From positions 1-12,643 of the forward strand of contig JAYQON010000089.1 of NCBI GenBank assembly GCA_038144835.1: 12,643 nt of DNA, in the 5' to 3' direction. The position numbers were made by a program, and so were the translations under genes. Within the stretch, counting starts at the first letter, position 1. Each line of letters starts with the position of its first letter. This DNA comes from JALHOQ01 sp038144835 (lineage in GTDB: Bacteria > Bdellovibrionota > Bdellovibrionia > Bdellovibrionales > UBA1609). Positions 1 through 7,183 of the stretch are shown here, in pieces. Under the pieces are notes generated by a model. It saw only the letters and a program-made list of their open reading frames with translations. It made no database searches and was not told the origin of the DNA.

Positions 1-1965
1 TCTTACGCTCGCTTTTTTCTCGAAGAGCTGGGCGTATCTCAGTTCGACATCATTGCGTACATCTCACACGGGGCTGCCAAAGAGCCTACGCAAGGAGAAT
101 TGGCCGCTGATGGACTCCCCAAAGACCAGCAAAATAACAACACCTCGGCTCTTGCTACTTATTGCTCAAATCTGAATGATCGCGCCCGGGCGGGAAAAAT
201 CGACCCTCTCATCGGTCGCGACGAAATTCTCGAGCGCATGATGCAGGTTCTTTGCCGACGCACAAAAAACAACCCACTCTTGATCGGCGAATCGGGAGTT
301 GGCAAAACCGCCTTGGCGGATGGCCTTGCCTTGCGAATAGTACAAGGGCAAGTGCCCGCAAAACTGCTTGATCGGGTCATCTACTCCTTAGACCTGGGGT
401 CGCTTCTTGCCGGCACGAAATATCGTGGCGATTTTGAAGAGCGACTGAAAGCCGTAGTTAAAGAAATAAAAGCCAAACCGGGATCGGTTCTTTTTATTGA
501 CGAAATACACACTTTAGTCGGCGCGGGTGGCACCTCTGGAGGCGCCATGGATGCATCTAATCTCCTCAAACCAGCTCTCGCCGATGGCAGTTTGTCGTGT
601 ATTGGCTCAACCACATTTAAGGAATATCGGACGCATTTCGAAAAAGATCGGGCTCTGGTCAGACGTTTTCAAAAGATTGACGTCAATGAACCTACAGTTG
701 AACAAACGGTAGATATTTTAAAGGGATTAAAGAGCCGCTACGAAGAATTTCACCACGTGATTTTTTCAGAAGATGCCCTGCGAGTCGCAGCGGAACTCTC
801 GGCAAAACACATTCAATCGCGACAACTCCCTGATAAAGCCATTGATGTGCTCGATGAAGCAGGCTCACGGGCGCGCACCTTTGCCACCACGCCTGACATC
901 ATTCACCTTGAAGTTGAAGACATTCAAGCGACCGTGGCCCGCATGGCCCAAATTCCGGTAAAATCAGTGAACGCCTCAGATCGGCAAAAGCTGAAAGACT
1001 TGGACAAACAGCTCAAGTCCCTGATTTTTGGACAAGACAACGCCATCAATAAAGTGGTCGCCTCAATAAAAATGTCGCGCACCGGCCTAGGTCGCGAGCA
1101 AAAGCCAATTGGGAGCTACCTTTTTGCCGGACCAACAGGTGTGGGAAAGACCGAAGTTGCCAAGCAACTCGCTGAGCTTATGGGAATCTCATTCTTGCGC
1201 TTTGATATGAGTGAATACGTCGAGAAGCACGCCGTCTCTCGTCTCGTTGGTGCGCCTCCGGGATATGTGGGCTATGAAGAAGGCGGACTTCTCACGGATG
1301 CCGTCGTTAAAAACCCCCACTGCGTGCTTTTAATGGATGAGATTGAAAAAGCCCACCCCGATTTAATTAATATACTTCTTCAAGTTATGGACTCTGGGCG
1401 CCTGACCGACTCCAACGGCCGCACTGCGGATTTTCAAAATGTCATTTTGATCATGACCTCCAACGCCGGTGCTTTTGAAACGGCCAAGGGTTCTCTTGGT
1501 ATCGTCCAAGACAAAAGCGCCGCCCTATCACTGGATGCCATCAAAAGGATGTTTCGCCCCGAGTTCCTCAACCGACTTGATGCCATTGTCGAATTTCAAT
1601 CTCTGGACAAAACTTTATTGCTACAAGTTATTCGCAAGTTCATCTCAGAACTCGAGGCACAATTACTTAAGAAAAAAATCTCCATGGAAGTATATCCTGA
1701 TGCCATCGATTATCTTTATGACAAAGGTTATGACCCGGCCTACGGTGCACGTCCTTTTGCGCGGGTTATAGACGAGAATATCAAACGTCCTCTGGTGGAC
1801 GATATTCTGTTTGGTAAATTGCAAGATGGTGGTCGTGTCACCGTGTCCATGGAGCACGGCCAACTCAAAATAGACACGCTCAGCTTTGAAGACCTTGACC
1901 GCCCCCGACCTTTGCAAGGCAGAAAGAACCAGAAAGCTTTGCCGGGCAAATCGGAAAAGGTTTGA
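1..1965 (+). CDS. clpA: ATP-dependent Clp protease ATP-binding subunit ClpA (5' end missing)
   Basis: ClpA is the hexameric AAA+ unfoldase that feeds substrates, including those delivered by ClpS, into ClpP in the cytoplasm. The frame is open from base 1; the first 33 residues match the end of the ClpA N-domain (xxDIIAYISHG), so the gene starts upstream and 654 residues are visible. In visible numbering: D1 Walker A GESGVGKT 96-103, Walker B LFIDE 164-168, pore loop KYRG 140-143; D2 Walker A GPTGVGKT 377-384, Walker B VLLMDE 442-447, pore loop GYVG 421-424, sensor-2 GARP 582-585. Two intact ATPase modules and no long middle coiled coil indicate ClpA rather than ClpB/ClpC. The ClpP-docking loop, IGL in E. 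coli, reads LGI (499-501). The TGA stop lies 7 nt from the stop of the convergent gene. clpS is often adjacent to clpA but would lie outside the window. Family assignment is essentially certain. Confidence 0.97.
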   Translation, partial: SYARFFLEELGVSQFDIIAYISHGAAKEPTQGELAADGLPKDQQNNNTSALATYCSNLNDRARAGKIDPLIGRDEILERMMQVLCRRTKNNPLLIGESGVGKTALADGLALRIVQGQVPAKLLDRVIYSLDLGSLLAGTKYRGDFEERLKAVVKEIKAKPGSVLFIDEIHTLVGAGGTSGGAMDASNLLKPALADGSLSCIGSTTFKEYRTHFEKDRALVRRFQKIDVNEPTVEQTVDILKGLKSRYEEFHHVIFSEDALRVAAELSAKHIQSRQLPDKAIDVLDEAGSRARTFATTPDIIHLEVEDIQATVARMAQIPVKSVNASDRQKLKDLDKQLKSLIFGQDNAINKVVASIKMSRTGLGREQKPIGSYLFAGPTGVGKTEVAKQLAELMGISFLRFDMSEYVEKHAVSRLVGAPPGYVGYEEGGLLTDAVVKNPHCVLLMDEIEKAHPDLINILLQVMDSGRLTDSNGRTADFQNVILIMTSNAGAFETAKGSLGIVQDKSAALSLDAIKRMFRPEFLNRLDAIVEFQSLDKTLLLQVIRKFISELEAQLLKKKISMEVYPDAIDYLYDKGYDPAYGARPFARVIDENIKRPLVDDILFGKLQDGGRVTVSMEHGQLKIDTLSFEDLDRPRPLQGRKNQKALPGKSEKV

Positions 1966-1972
1966 ACTATTC

Positions 1973-3586
1973 TCAAGATTTGCGACAACCCAAGGTGGTA
2001 TTAGGCCCTTGGGTATTGCGCCGAAAAATGCCGCTATCGATTATAGGATGCAAAATAAAATGAGCGGCATCATTGATCAGATCTGGGTGAAAGCTATGCT
2101 GATTCCAAACCGGTCGCGTCGGCATCCACGCCCGAGGCGAATGACTCACAAAGGCTCTAACACCAGTGATTTGCGCTGCCACTTCGCGATCTTGCACTTC
2201 AGAAGCATCCTTATAAAAGCTCGCCACTGGATAATTATTAGCCGCCAGCAAGATTGCTGAACTTTGTGTTCCGGTAACATCCGCTACAACCGGATACTCA
2301 AGTAAAGTACCGCTAGGGTTGACGATTTTATGTACGACTTCTAAACGCCTGTCACGAATTTCAAAAATGCGCAAATACTCCTCGTCCGCATAAAGAATTT
2401 CTGGTTTACGGTCGCCGTTAAGATCAAAACTGGTGACCCCAGTAATGAGCGAACTACAGTCTTGTGTGTCTGTTTTATATTTGGGCCTTCCTGTGTGATC
2501 GAAAATGGTCAGGTGCCTCCCGGTGGCAACAGCAATTTCAAGTGTCTCGGGCTCGCCATCAAAATCGCCAATAGTTGCGGGGCCACCACCTACACTGGGC
2601 GGATCCAAAGAGCAAAGCAGATCGTTATAACTTGTTAAATCGATATCCTGAAGCAGTTCGCCGGTCAGACCGTTAACAATAATTAGTCGACCCGAACCAG
2701 TCCCAACGATTTCCAATCCAGGCTTGTCTTTGGCAAGATCTGCAGCCGCGAAATACCAGACTGAATCGAGCGCATTTGCTCCGACGAGACGACCGTCAGC
2801 CTTAAATATGCCGGCTCGGGTGACTATCGACCAATCCTCTGGGCGGCTTGGATCTAAAGGCATTGCTAAAACTGGCGATTTTAATAGGGCCGCTGCGCCC
2901 TGAAGAGCGACGAGCATCTTGGGCTTCTGAGTCGCCGCGTCTTCAGTAAGAATGATTCCTGCGTAGATGATTTCACCAATGCCATCATTGTTGGTATCCG
3001 CTCCTGACAGACCTGAGTTTATAATACCCATGGGAACATCAAATTGATATTGCCAACGAAAACTTGCATCATAATTGAGCGCAACAATGGATCTGAGAGA
3101 GTAATGCAAATAAAAGATTTCTACCTTGCCGTCGTTATCGATGTCCATAAGCAAGGGGGTTTGCGAACCCATGGGTGCCCATTGAGCATCACCCAGTGAA
3201 TACTGAGTACGCCCTGTTCGACCATCTACGATTCTAAGCACTCCGTTGCGGTAATAGCCGCTAAAAGTTGGACTGTCGGCAAACCAATCCTCTGCTGTCA
3301 TGGAAAAATTGACGAACACCACCTCAGGTACGCCATCACCATTCAAATCCGCTACACTCGGAGACGCCATGGTTTGTTTGTACCGTTCAAATCTTGGCTC
3401 AGAGGATTTTGCCAACTCTGCCTGCCAGTCCCACAATAATTTGGGCGCCACCTCAGGTGCCACGACGTCGCGGCATTCAGGTACCAATAGACTCTGCATC
3501 TCCGCAAACTCAACCTGACCACAATTCTGAAAGGCGAAAAGACTTACAGCAACGACCAGCAACGCCAACAAAGCTCGCAAGCGCAT
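1973..3586 (-). CDS. FG-GAP/VCBS-repeat beta-propeller lipoprotein
   Basis: A 537-residue predicted exported lipoprotein; its substrate or partner is unknown. The N-terminus is a signal peptide (MRLRALLALLVVAVSLFAF) ending in FQNCGQ, with lipidated Cys at 22. The -3 residue is Phe, a relaxed lipobox familiar from Bdellovibrio-like bacteria. Several FG-GAP-type blades carry Ca-binding-like Asp loops: DLNGDG 80-85, DIDNDG about 148-153, DTNNDG about 197-202, DFDGEP about 341-346 and DLNGDR about 388-393, consistent with a propeller of about 6-7 blades. The tail has the PTRPVWNQH motif (about 489-497) followed by IND and FRRNTQG, a C-terminal signature of some bacterial FG-GAP proteins. ATG at 3586 is preferred over TTG at 3598: it begins the hydrophobic signal directly and has a GGGGG run about 7 nt upstream. 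The gene is convergent with clpA and divergent from the downstream cluster. Likely roles are adhesion or protein binding at the cell surface, by inference only. Confidence 0.9.
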   Translation of the reverse strand: MRLRALLALLVVAVSLFAFQNCGQVEFAEMQSLLVPECRDVVAPEVAPKLLWDWQAELAKSSEPRFERYKQTMASPSVADLNGDGVPEVVFVNFSMTAEDWFADSPTFSGYYRNGVLRIVDGRTGRTQYSLGDAQWAPMGSQTPLLMDIDNDGKVEIFYLHYSLRSIVALNYDASFRWQYQFDVPMGIINSGLSGADTNNDGIGEIIYAGIILTEDAATQKPKMLVALQGAAALLKSPVLAMPLDPSRPEDWSIVTRAGIFKADGRLVGANALDSVWYFAAADLAKDKPGLEIVGTGSGRLIIVNGLTGELLQDIDLTSYNDLLCSLDPPSVGGGPATIGDFDGEPETLEIAVATGRHLTIFDHTGRPKYKTDTQDCSSLITGVTSFDLNGDRKPEILYADEEYLRIFEIRDRRLEVVHKIVNPSGTLLEYPVVADVTGTQSSAILLAANNYPVASFYKDASEVQDREVAAQITGVRAFVSHSPRAWMPTRPVWNQHSFHPDLINDAAHFILHPIIDSGIFRRNTQGPNTTLGCRKS

Positions 3587-3819
3587 TCTTACCCCCAACC
3601 CTCATGTACACAAACAGAAACACCTGCAAATCCAGTCCCTATTAAAAACATATTTGATCGATCCCACTAGTAAAATAGTGGACAGTGTCAAAAGAGTTAC
3701 CAAATCGAATCTAGCCTGGATTTTTCTCTCGCCGCAAAAGGTCAACGCTCACCAAAATAGACAAGCCAAAACCCCTGCGATAACCCTCAGAGAACGGGAA
3801 ATCTTAGAGGGGGAAATTG
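3587..3819. promoter_or_regulatory. Divergent intergenic region with clustered dyads
   Basis: This 233-bp gap separates the start of the leftward propeller lipoprotein from that of the rightward three-gene cluster, so both promoters should lie here. Three symmetric elements abut one another: GATCGATC (3656-3663), CCACTA-N6-TAGTGG (3664-3681) and GACAGTGTC (3681-3689). A -10-like TAAAAT (3671-3676) overlaps the centre of the middle dyad on the + strand, but no matching -35 is present at 16-18 nt. TTGACA occurs on the - strand at 3691-3686 without a good -10. The rightward gene has a strong Shine-Dalgarno run (AGAGGGGG, about 3807-3813). The promoter positions are therefore unresolved; the dyads are directly visible. 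Confidence 0.45.
3664..3681. repeat. Perfect 6-bp inverted repeat, possible operator
   Basis: CCACTA, a 6-bp spacer (gtaaaa), then TAGTGG. The half-sites match perfectly and the spacer overlaps a TAAAAT -10-like hexamer. The size and placement suit a dimeric repressor site, but no regulator can be named. There is no U-tract after it, so it does not look like a terminator. Confidence 0.4.
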
Positions 3820-4995
3820 ATGAAGCAATGGATGGTGCTGGGGTTTACCCTGGCCATGGCAGCCTGTCATCCGGCCGACGTAAATGTGCGCTCCCTGAAG
3901 GAACGTTTAGAATCCGGCGAAATCATCGAATACACGCAACCCGGTTCACAACGAGAGACGTGCCCAAAGGATCGGCCAGTATGGTCGAATATCGATTTAC
4001 CGAAAGAGACCCGCGAAGGTTTGGTGCTCGGAAAGTTCGTATCTGTTTTAGGAGCTGGAAAATATGTTTGTTATCAAGTGGGAAATGAAGTGCGCCTCAC
4101 CCAGGGACGAAGCCATCGCTTGGTCGCGGGACGCGCGGTGGTCCAACGAATTGCTCTCATAAAAGCTGACAACTTACAACCAAAGCACCTCAAAGGTAAG
4201 GCCTGGGCGGCCGAAGACACTTTTAATAAAGAAAAAGCCCTACTGATTCAACGACGACTCAAACCGCGCGATCAGGGTGTGATCTACATTTTGGACCTTG
4301 CCTACATTGGCGGATCCGCAGCCGATGAAAAAAGTCTTTTCGAAAAAGAACGTGAGCGCGAAAAAAGCGATGGCTTTCAACAAACTGAAAATGAAGGCGA
4401 TAAACTTTCAAAATGCGACAGGCCTTGGTTCAATCTCAATATCGCCCCAGATTTTAAGACTGATGTTTTGAATGGCCGTCTGGGAACTTGGTTTCTTCTG
4501 GGTGAACGTAACTGCTTCGCACAAGGGCAAGAAGCCAACCTGAAGCTGGGAGCAGGTTCGCAAGCGCCCCTCCTTACCAAAGTCAAAGTGGTTAAAGTCA
4601 AACGCGTCAAGCTGGCTTTTTTAACCGCCGCTCACATTCAAATAGCTCCAACGTTCGATTTTAAGAGGTTGCATGAGCAGATCCACAAGGACAACGAAAC
4701 TCGTAATGCTGAATACGTCAGTCTAATTGACTTTACCATTCCCTCCTCCCCACCAAGCTCAACCTGTCAAAACGAAATTAGCACAACGCATGCGCCATCT
4801 TCTCAGTCCGGTGATTGGGAAGTGTTTGTGCAAGGAAAAATTTGTGCCAATGTCGGTGACATTGTGCAGGTGTGGATTCTTAAAGGTTCGACGTCCTTGC
4901 CGGCCACAGCACGCATCAAAGCATTGAATATCGACCTCACGAGCGCCAGCGAGGTCACACGGCTTGAGCTTGAATATCTCGGAGGCCAAAAGTGA
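3820..4995 (+). CDS. Lipoprotein with three tandem Cys-pair repeats, unknown family
   Basis: I do not recognise this 391-residue protein. It starts with a short signal peptide ending LAMAAC (Cys16), followed by HPAD, so it is a probable lipoprotein; residue +2 is His, not Asp. The rest divides into three divergent repeats, roughly 48-165, 199-310 and 316-391. Each has a first Cys (48, 199, 316) and, 26-36 residues later, a second Cys (84, 232, 342) followed by C-x3-G-x2-[VA]-x-[LV]. A basic/hydrophobic strand pair comes next, and repeats 1 and 3 end in YIGG/YLGG. Apart from the lipobox these are the only cysteines, suggesting one disulfide per repeat in the periplasm. The pattern suggests small beta-barrels; a PUA/ASCH-like fold is only a guess. 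A charged Lys/Glu-rich linker (about 166-196) separates repeats 1 and 2. ATG at 3820 is preferred over TTG at 3817 because of the signal sequence and the GAGGGGG ribosome-binding site. Its stop overlaps the next start (GTGA), implying coupled translation. Confidence 0.85.
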   Translation: MKQWMVLGFTLAMAACHPADVNVRSLKERLESGEIIEYTQPGSQRETCPKDRPVWSNIDLPKETREGLVLGKFVSVLGAGKYVCYQVGNEVRLTQGRSHRLVAGRAVVQRIALIKADNLQPKHLKGKAWAAEDTFNKEKALLIQRRLKPRDQGVIYILDLAYIGGSAADEKSLFEKEREREKSDGFQQTENEGDKLSKCDRPWFNLNIAPDFKTDVLNGRLGTWFLLGERNCFAQGQEANLKLGAGSQAPLLTKVKVVKVKRVKLAFLTAAHIQIAPTFDFKRLHEQIHKDNETRNAEYVSLIDFTIPSSPPSSTCQNEISTTHAPSSQSGDWEVFVQGKICANVGDIVQVWILKGSTSLPATARIKALNIDLTSASEVTRLELEYLGGQK

Positions 4996-6206
4996 AAAAA
5001 ACCATTGTACTTGCGTTTGTCATTTCACCCCTCCTTTTCGCTTGCGTGAGCAAAACAGTTCACACACAGCAATGGAACAATCGACAGACCTTTGCCGAGA
5101 ACCGCCTGAGCCTTCTCACCTTTAATGTTGAAAATCTTTTTGACACTAACGACGATCCAGACAAGAACGACGAAGCCTTCTTACCGCTTGCTAAAAAACG
5201 CTCAGAAGTGATGCAGAACAAGTGCCGCGTTCAAAACCAATTTTACCAGGACAAAAAGAAAAGCCAGGACCTCAAAGGCAAACTGGTCGGACTCGAGCAA
5301 GAAGAAGATGGCATGCAAGAGTTTTTCACTCAGTTTCGCGTGAACGAATGCCTCAATAAGGACTGGTCTGAGCGTGTTCTTGCTCGTAAAATGACTCGCC
5401 TGACGGATGTTTTAAAACAGGTCAATGATGGCCTGGGGCCCGACATTTTAATTCTCCAAGAGATCGAAAATGAAGCTGTCTTGCGCACTTGGCGAGATAA
5501 GTACTTAAATGCAATGAATTATCAAACCTTGGTTCTCATCGAAGGGCCCGATGAACGAGGAATTGATACAGCCATACTGTCACGCTTACCGCAAGCCGAG
5601 CCCGCAAAGCTGCACACCGTGAATTTTAGCAAATTTCCTGAAATCGACGTCAATGATCGTCGTCCCACGCGCGGCATTCTTGAATCCAGACTGCGATTAC
5701 CCAACGGAGACACCATTGCTGTTTTTTCCGTACACTTTCCCTCTCAAGGGGCTTCATCCGCGCATCGCCGTGCGGCAGCACAGACGCTCTTGGATGTCAC
5801 CGCGACGATCCCAAAAGATATTCCTATCGTCGTGGGCGGAGACTTCAACATCACCGCACGTGAGGAATGGAAAAAACGCTACTTTCGTGACCTGCTAGGA
5901 AAAGAATTTGCAGTTTCATTTCTGGTCGGACTTGCGGATGTTCCAGGCAGCACTTACTACAAATATGATCAGACCTGGTCATTTTTTGATGTACTTTTGT
6001 TTTCCAAACCTCTCATGGATGAATCATCTGCATGGCGCTTGGACACAAACTCTTTACGCCTCATCAATTCTAGCGTCTATCAAACGGATCAAGATGGAAA
6101 ACCAGCTAAGTTTCGCGATGGTTACGCAAGCGTAGGGGTTTCTGATCACTGGCCAGTTTACGCTGAACTGCGCTTAAAGCATAAACAAAAACTGGGAGCC
6201 AACTGA
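4992..6206 (+). CDS. Lipid-anchored endonuclease/exonuclease/phosphatase (EEP) family protein
   Basis: A metal-dependent phosphoesterase of the EEP (DNase I-like) superfamily; the natural substrate (nucleic acid, phosphoinositide or other phosphodiester) cannot be told from sequence. The signal peptide ends LLFAC (Cys18), a good lipobox, so it should act in the periplasm or at the outer membrane. The catalytic motifs are intact and in order: TFNVENLF (43-50, Asn45), LQEIEN (155-160, Glu157), RGIDTAILSR (189-198), SVHFPSQ (246-252, His248), GGDFN (282-286, Asp284/Asn286), WSFFDVLL (329-336) and SDHWPV (384-389, Asp385/His386). A charged helical segment (about 65-130) with Cys78 and Cys120 lies between the first two motifs and may hold a disulfide. 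The GTG start has GGAGG at 4981-4985 and overlaps the upstream stop by 4 nt. The stop overlaps the next ATG by 1 nt. Full length at 404 residues. Confidence 0.92.
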   Translation: MKKTIVLAFVISPLLFACVSKTVHTQQWNNRQTFAENRLSLLTFNVENLFDTNDDPDKNDEAFLPLAKKRSEVMQNKCRVQNQFYQDKKKSQDLKGKLVGLEQEEDGMQEFFTQFRVNECLNKDWSERVLARKMTRLTDVLKQVNDGLGPDILILQEIENEAVLRTWRDKYLNAMNYQTLVLIEGPDERGIDTAILSRLPQAEPAKLHTVNFSKFPEIDVNDRRPTRGILESRLRLPNGDTIAVFSVHFPSQGASSAHRRAAAQTLLDVTATIPKDIPIVVGGDFNITAREEWKKRYFRDLLGKEFAVSFLVGLADVPGSTYYKYDQTWSFFDVLLFSKPLMDESSAWRLDTNSLRLINSSVYQTDQDGKPAKFRDGYASVGVSDHWPVYAELRLKHKQKLGAN

Positions 6207-7108
6207 TGAAAACGAATACATTTATAACGGCCTGCTTGCTGTTTTTCGCCTTCCATGCGCACGCCCAGTTTTCGATTGTTGAAACTGATAGCGGTAATCG
6301 TTTGCGTGTCTTGGGTCGAGACTTTAACCTGAATTTTTTCAGCTTTGCGGGAATTGAAACCGATAAATTTAGTAACGAAGGTGGCAGGATCAGCACTTAC
6401 AACTATCTGACTTTTGCCACTTATTGGTCTAATTATCGCTTCAGTATGCGACTTCCCTTTCAATACAGCACGGCCGGTACAGATCGTTTCAATAAATCAA
6501 GGGTCAACAATCAAGAATTGTTTCTTCAAGATGTCATTGTTGGAATGCAAAAATATGATCCTGTTTTTTTGCCTTGGGATATTGAATCTTATTGGGAGGG
6601 ACGGGTTTATCTTCCAACTAGCCGCCATAGTAAGAAAACCGGTCTCATCGGTAAACTGCGCAATACAATCAACATCTCTAAAGTTTTTTCACCGCGGTTC
6701 GAGCTAGAGTACGCGAATAACTACAGTTACTTCGTGCAATCACGAACAGCTTACCGCAACATTTTTATGGACGAAGACGGCTATGAGGTCGATGTGGCTT
6801 CAGCCACCAAGCAAATGGATCTCGATCACTGGGTGACTCTGTGGAGCAAGGTTTCACCAACGACTGGACTTGGATTGCAGTTCGGCCAAGAAATCGCATG
6901 GTGGAACGCCTCTGAGGTTAATCGGAGAGATAATCGCCGCCAGCGTCAACTGAAGTTGGGACCCTCTCTACGCTTTCCAATTTCAAAGAGTGCGAATTTT
7001 ATATTTTCTTACACAGACACAGTTGATCAGGATAAAAACACGGCCGAACTGGGGCAATTTCTGGCAAGTAACACGCAATTCTCATTACTTAGCTTCCTAC
7101 GCTTTTAG
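6206..7108 (+). CDS. Predicted outer-membrane beta-barrel protein, unknown family
   Basis: A 300-residue exported protein that I cannot place in a named family. Residues 1-20 form a signal peptide ending in AHA, giving a mature start at Gln21. The mature chain is rich in alternating hydrophobic/polar segments and aromatic residues with Asn/Asp/Gly turns, and it ends in Phe (LLSFLRF), the C-terminal signature recognised by the BAM machinery in many outer-membrane barrels. It has no helical membrane span beyond the signal. It is the last gene of a coupled trio: its ATG overlaps the preceding stop (TGATG) and GGGAG lies about 8 nt upstream, inside the EEP coding end. The context suggests an outer-membrane partner for the two lipoproteins encoded before it, which is inference. 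There is a TAG stop at 7106-7108 and no hairpin terminator directly after it. Confidence 0.82.
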   Translation: MKTNTFITACLLFFAFHAHAQFSIVETDSGNRLRVLGRDFNLNFFSFAGIETDKFSNEGGRISTYNYLTFATYWSNYRFSMRLPFQYSTAGTDRFNKSRVNNQELFLQDVIVGMQKYDPVFLPWDIESYWEGRVYLPTSRHSKKTGLIGKLRNTINISKVFSPRFELEYANNYSYFVQSRTAYRNIFMDEDGYEVDVASATKQMDLDHWVTLWSKVSPTTGLGLQFGQEIAWWNASEVNRRDNRRQRQLKLGPSLRFPISKSANFIFSYTDTVDQDKNTAELGQFLASNTQFSLLSFLRF

Positions 7109-7123
7109 ACCACTGGGACCGGC

Positions 7124-7152
7124 CTTGACAGAGCCCGACTCCGAGCCCAAAT
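7124..7152 (+). promoter_or_regulatory. Sigma-32-like heat-shock promoter of htpX
   Basis: CTTGACA (7124-7130), 14 nt, then GCCCAAAT (7145-7152). This compares with the heat-shock consensus CTTGAAA - 13-17 nt - CCCCATnT, matching 5 of the 7 fixed bases of the -10. Read as a sigma-70 promoter, TTGACA is perfect but the -10 at 17-18 nt is poor (CAAATT). A heat-shock promoter fits htpX, which belongs to the heat-shock or envelope-stress regulons in several bacteria. The start site would fall near 7156-7160. Confidence 0.5.
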
Positions 7153-7154
7153 TA

Positions 7155-7183
7155 AGGCGTCGTATCAACGGAGGACGACGCCT
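7155..7183 (+). promoter_or_regulatory. 5'-leader hairpin with Shine-Dalgarno in loop, before htpX
   Basis: A perfect 9-bp inverted repeat (AGGCGTCGT 7155-7163 with ACGACGCCT 7175-7183) encloses an 11-nt loop (ATCAACGGAGG) whose 3' part is the Shine-Dalgarno GGAGG (7170-7174). The 3' arm ends one base before the htpX ATG, so it fills the whole spacer between the ribosome-binding site and the start codon. In RNA it could gate translation, possibly by temperature; as DNA it could be an operator. If transcription starts inside the 5' arm the RNA stem would be shortened. Confidence 0.55.

Noticed and set aside
3654..4088. A 144-codon + strand frame overlapping the start of the repeat lipoprotein gene
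   Set aside because: It lacks a ribosome-binding site and any recognisable domain, and it overlaps a frame with a clear signal peptide, lipobox and Shine-Dalgarno.
4579..4613. Lys/Val-rich repetitive stretch (KVKVVKVKRVK) as a low-complexity repeat or nucleic-acid-binding tail
   Set aside because: It aligns with the corresponding beta-strand segment of the other two repeats, so it is better explained as part of the repeated domain.
7155..7183. The htpX leader inverted repeat as an intrinsic terminator of the upstream trio
   Set aside because: It lacks a downstream U-tract and holds the htpX ribosome-binding site in its loop, ending at the start codon.
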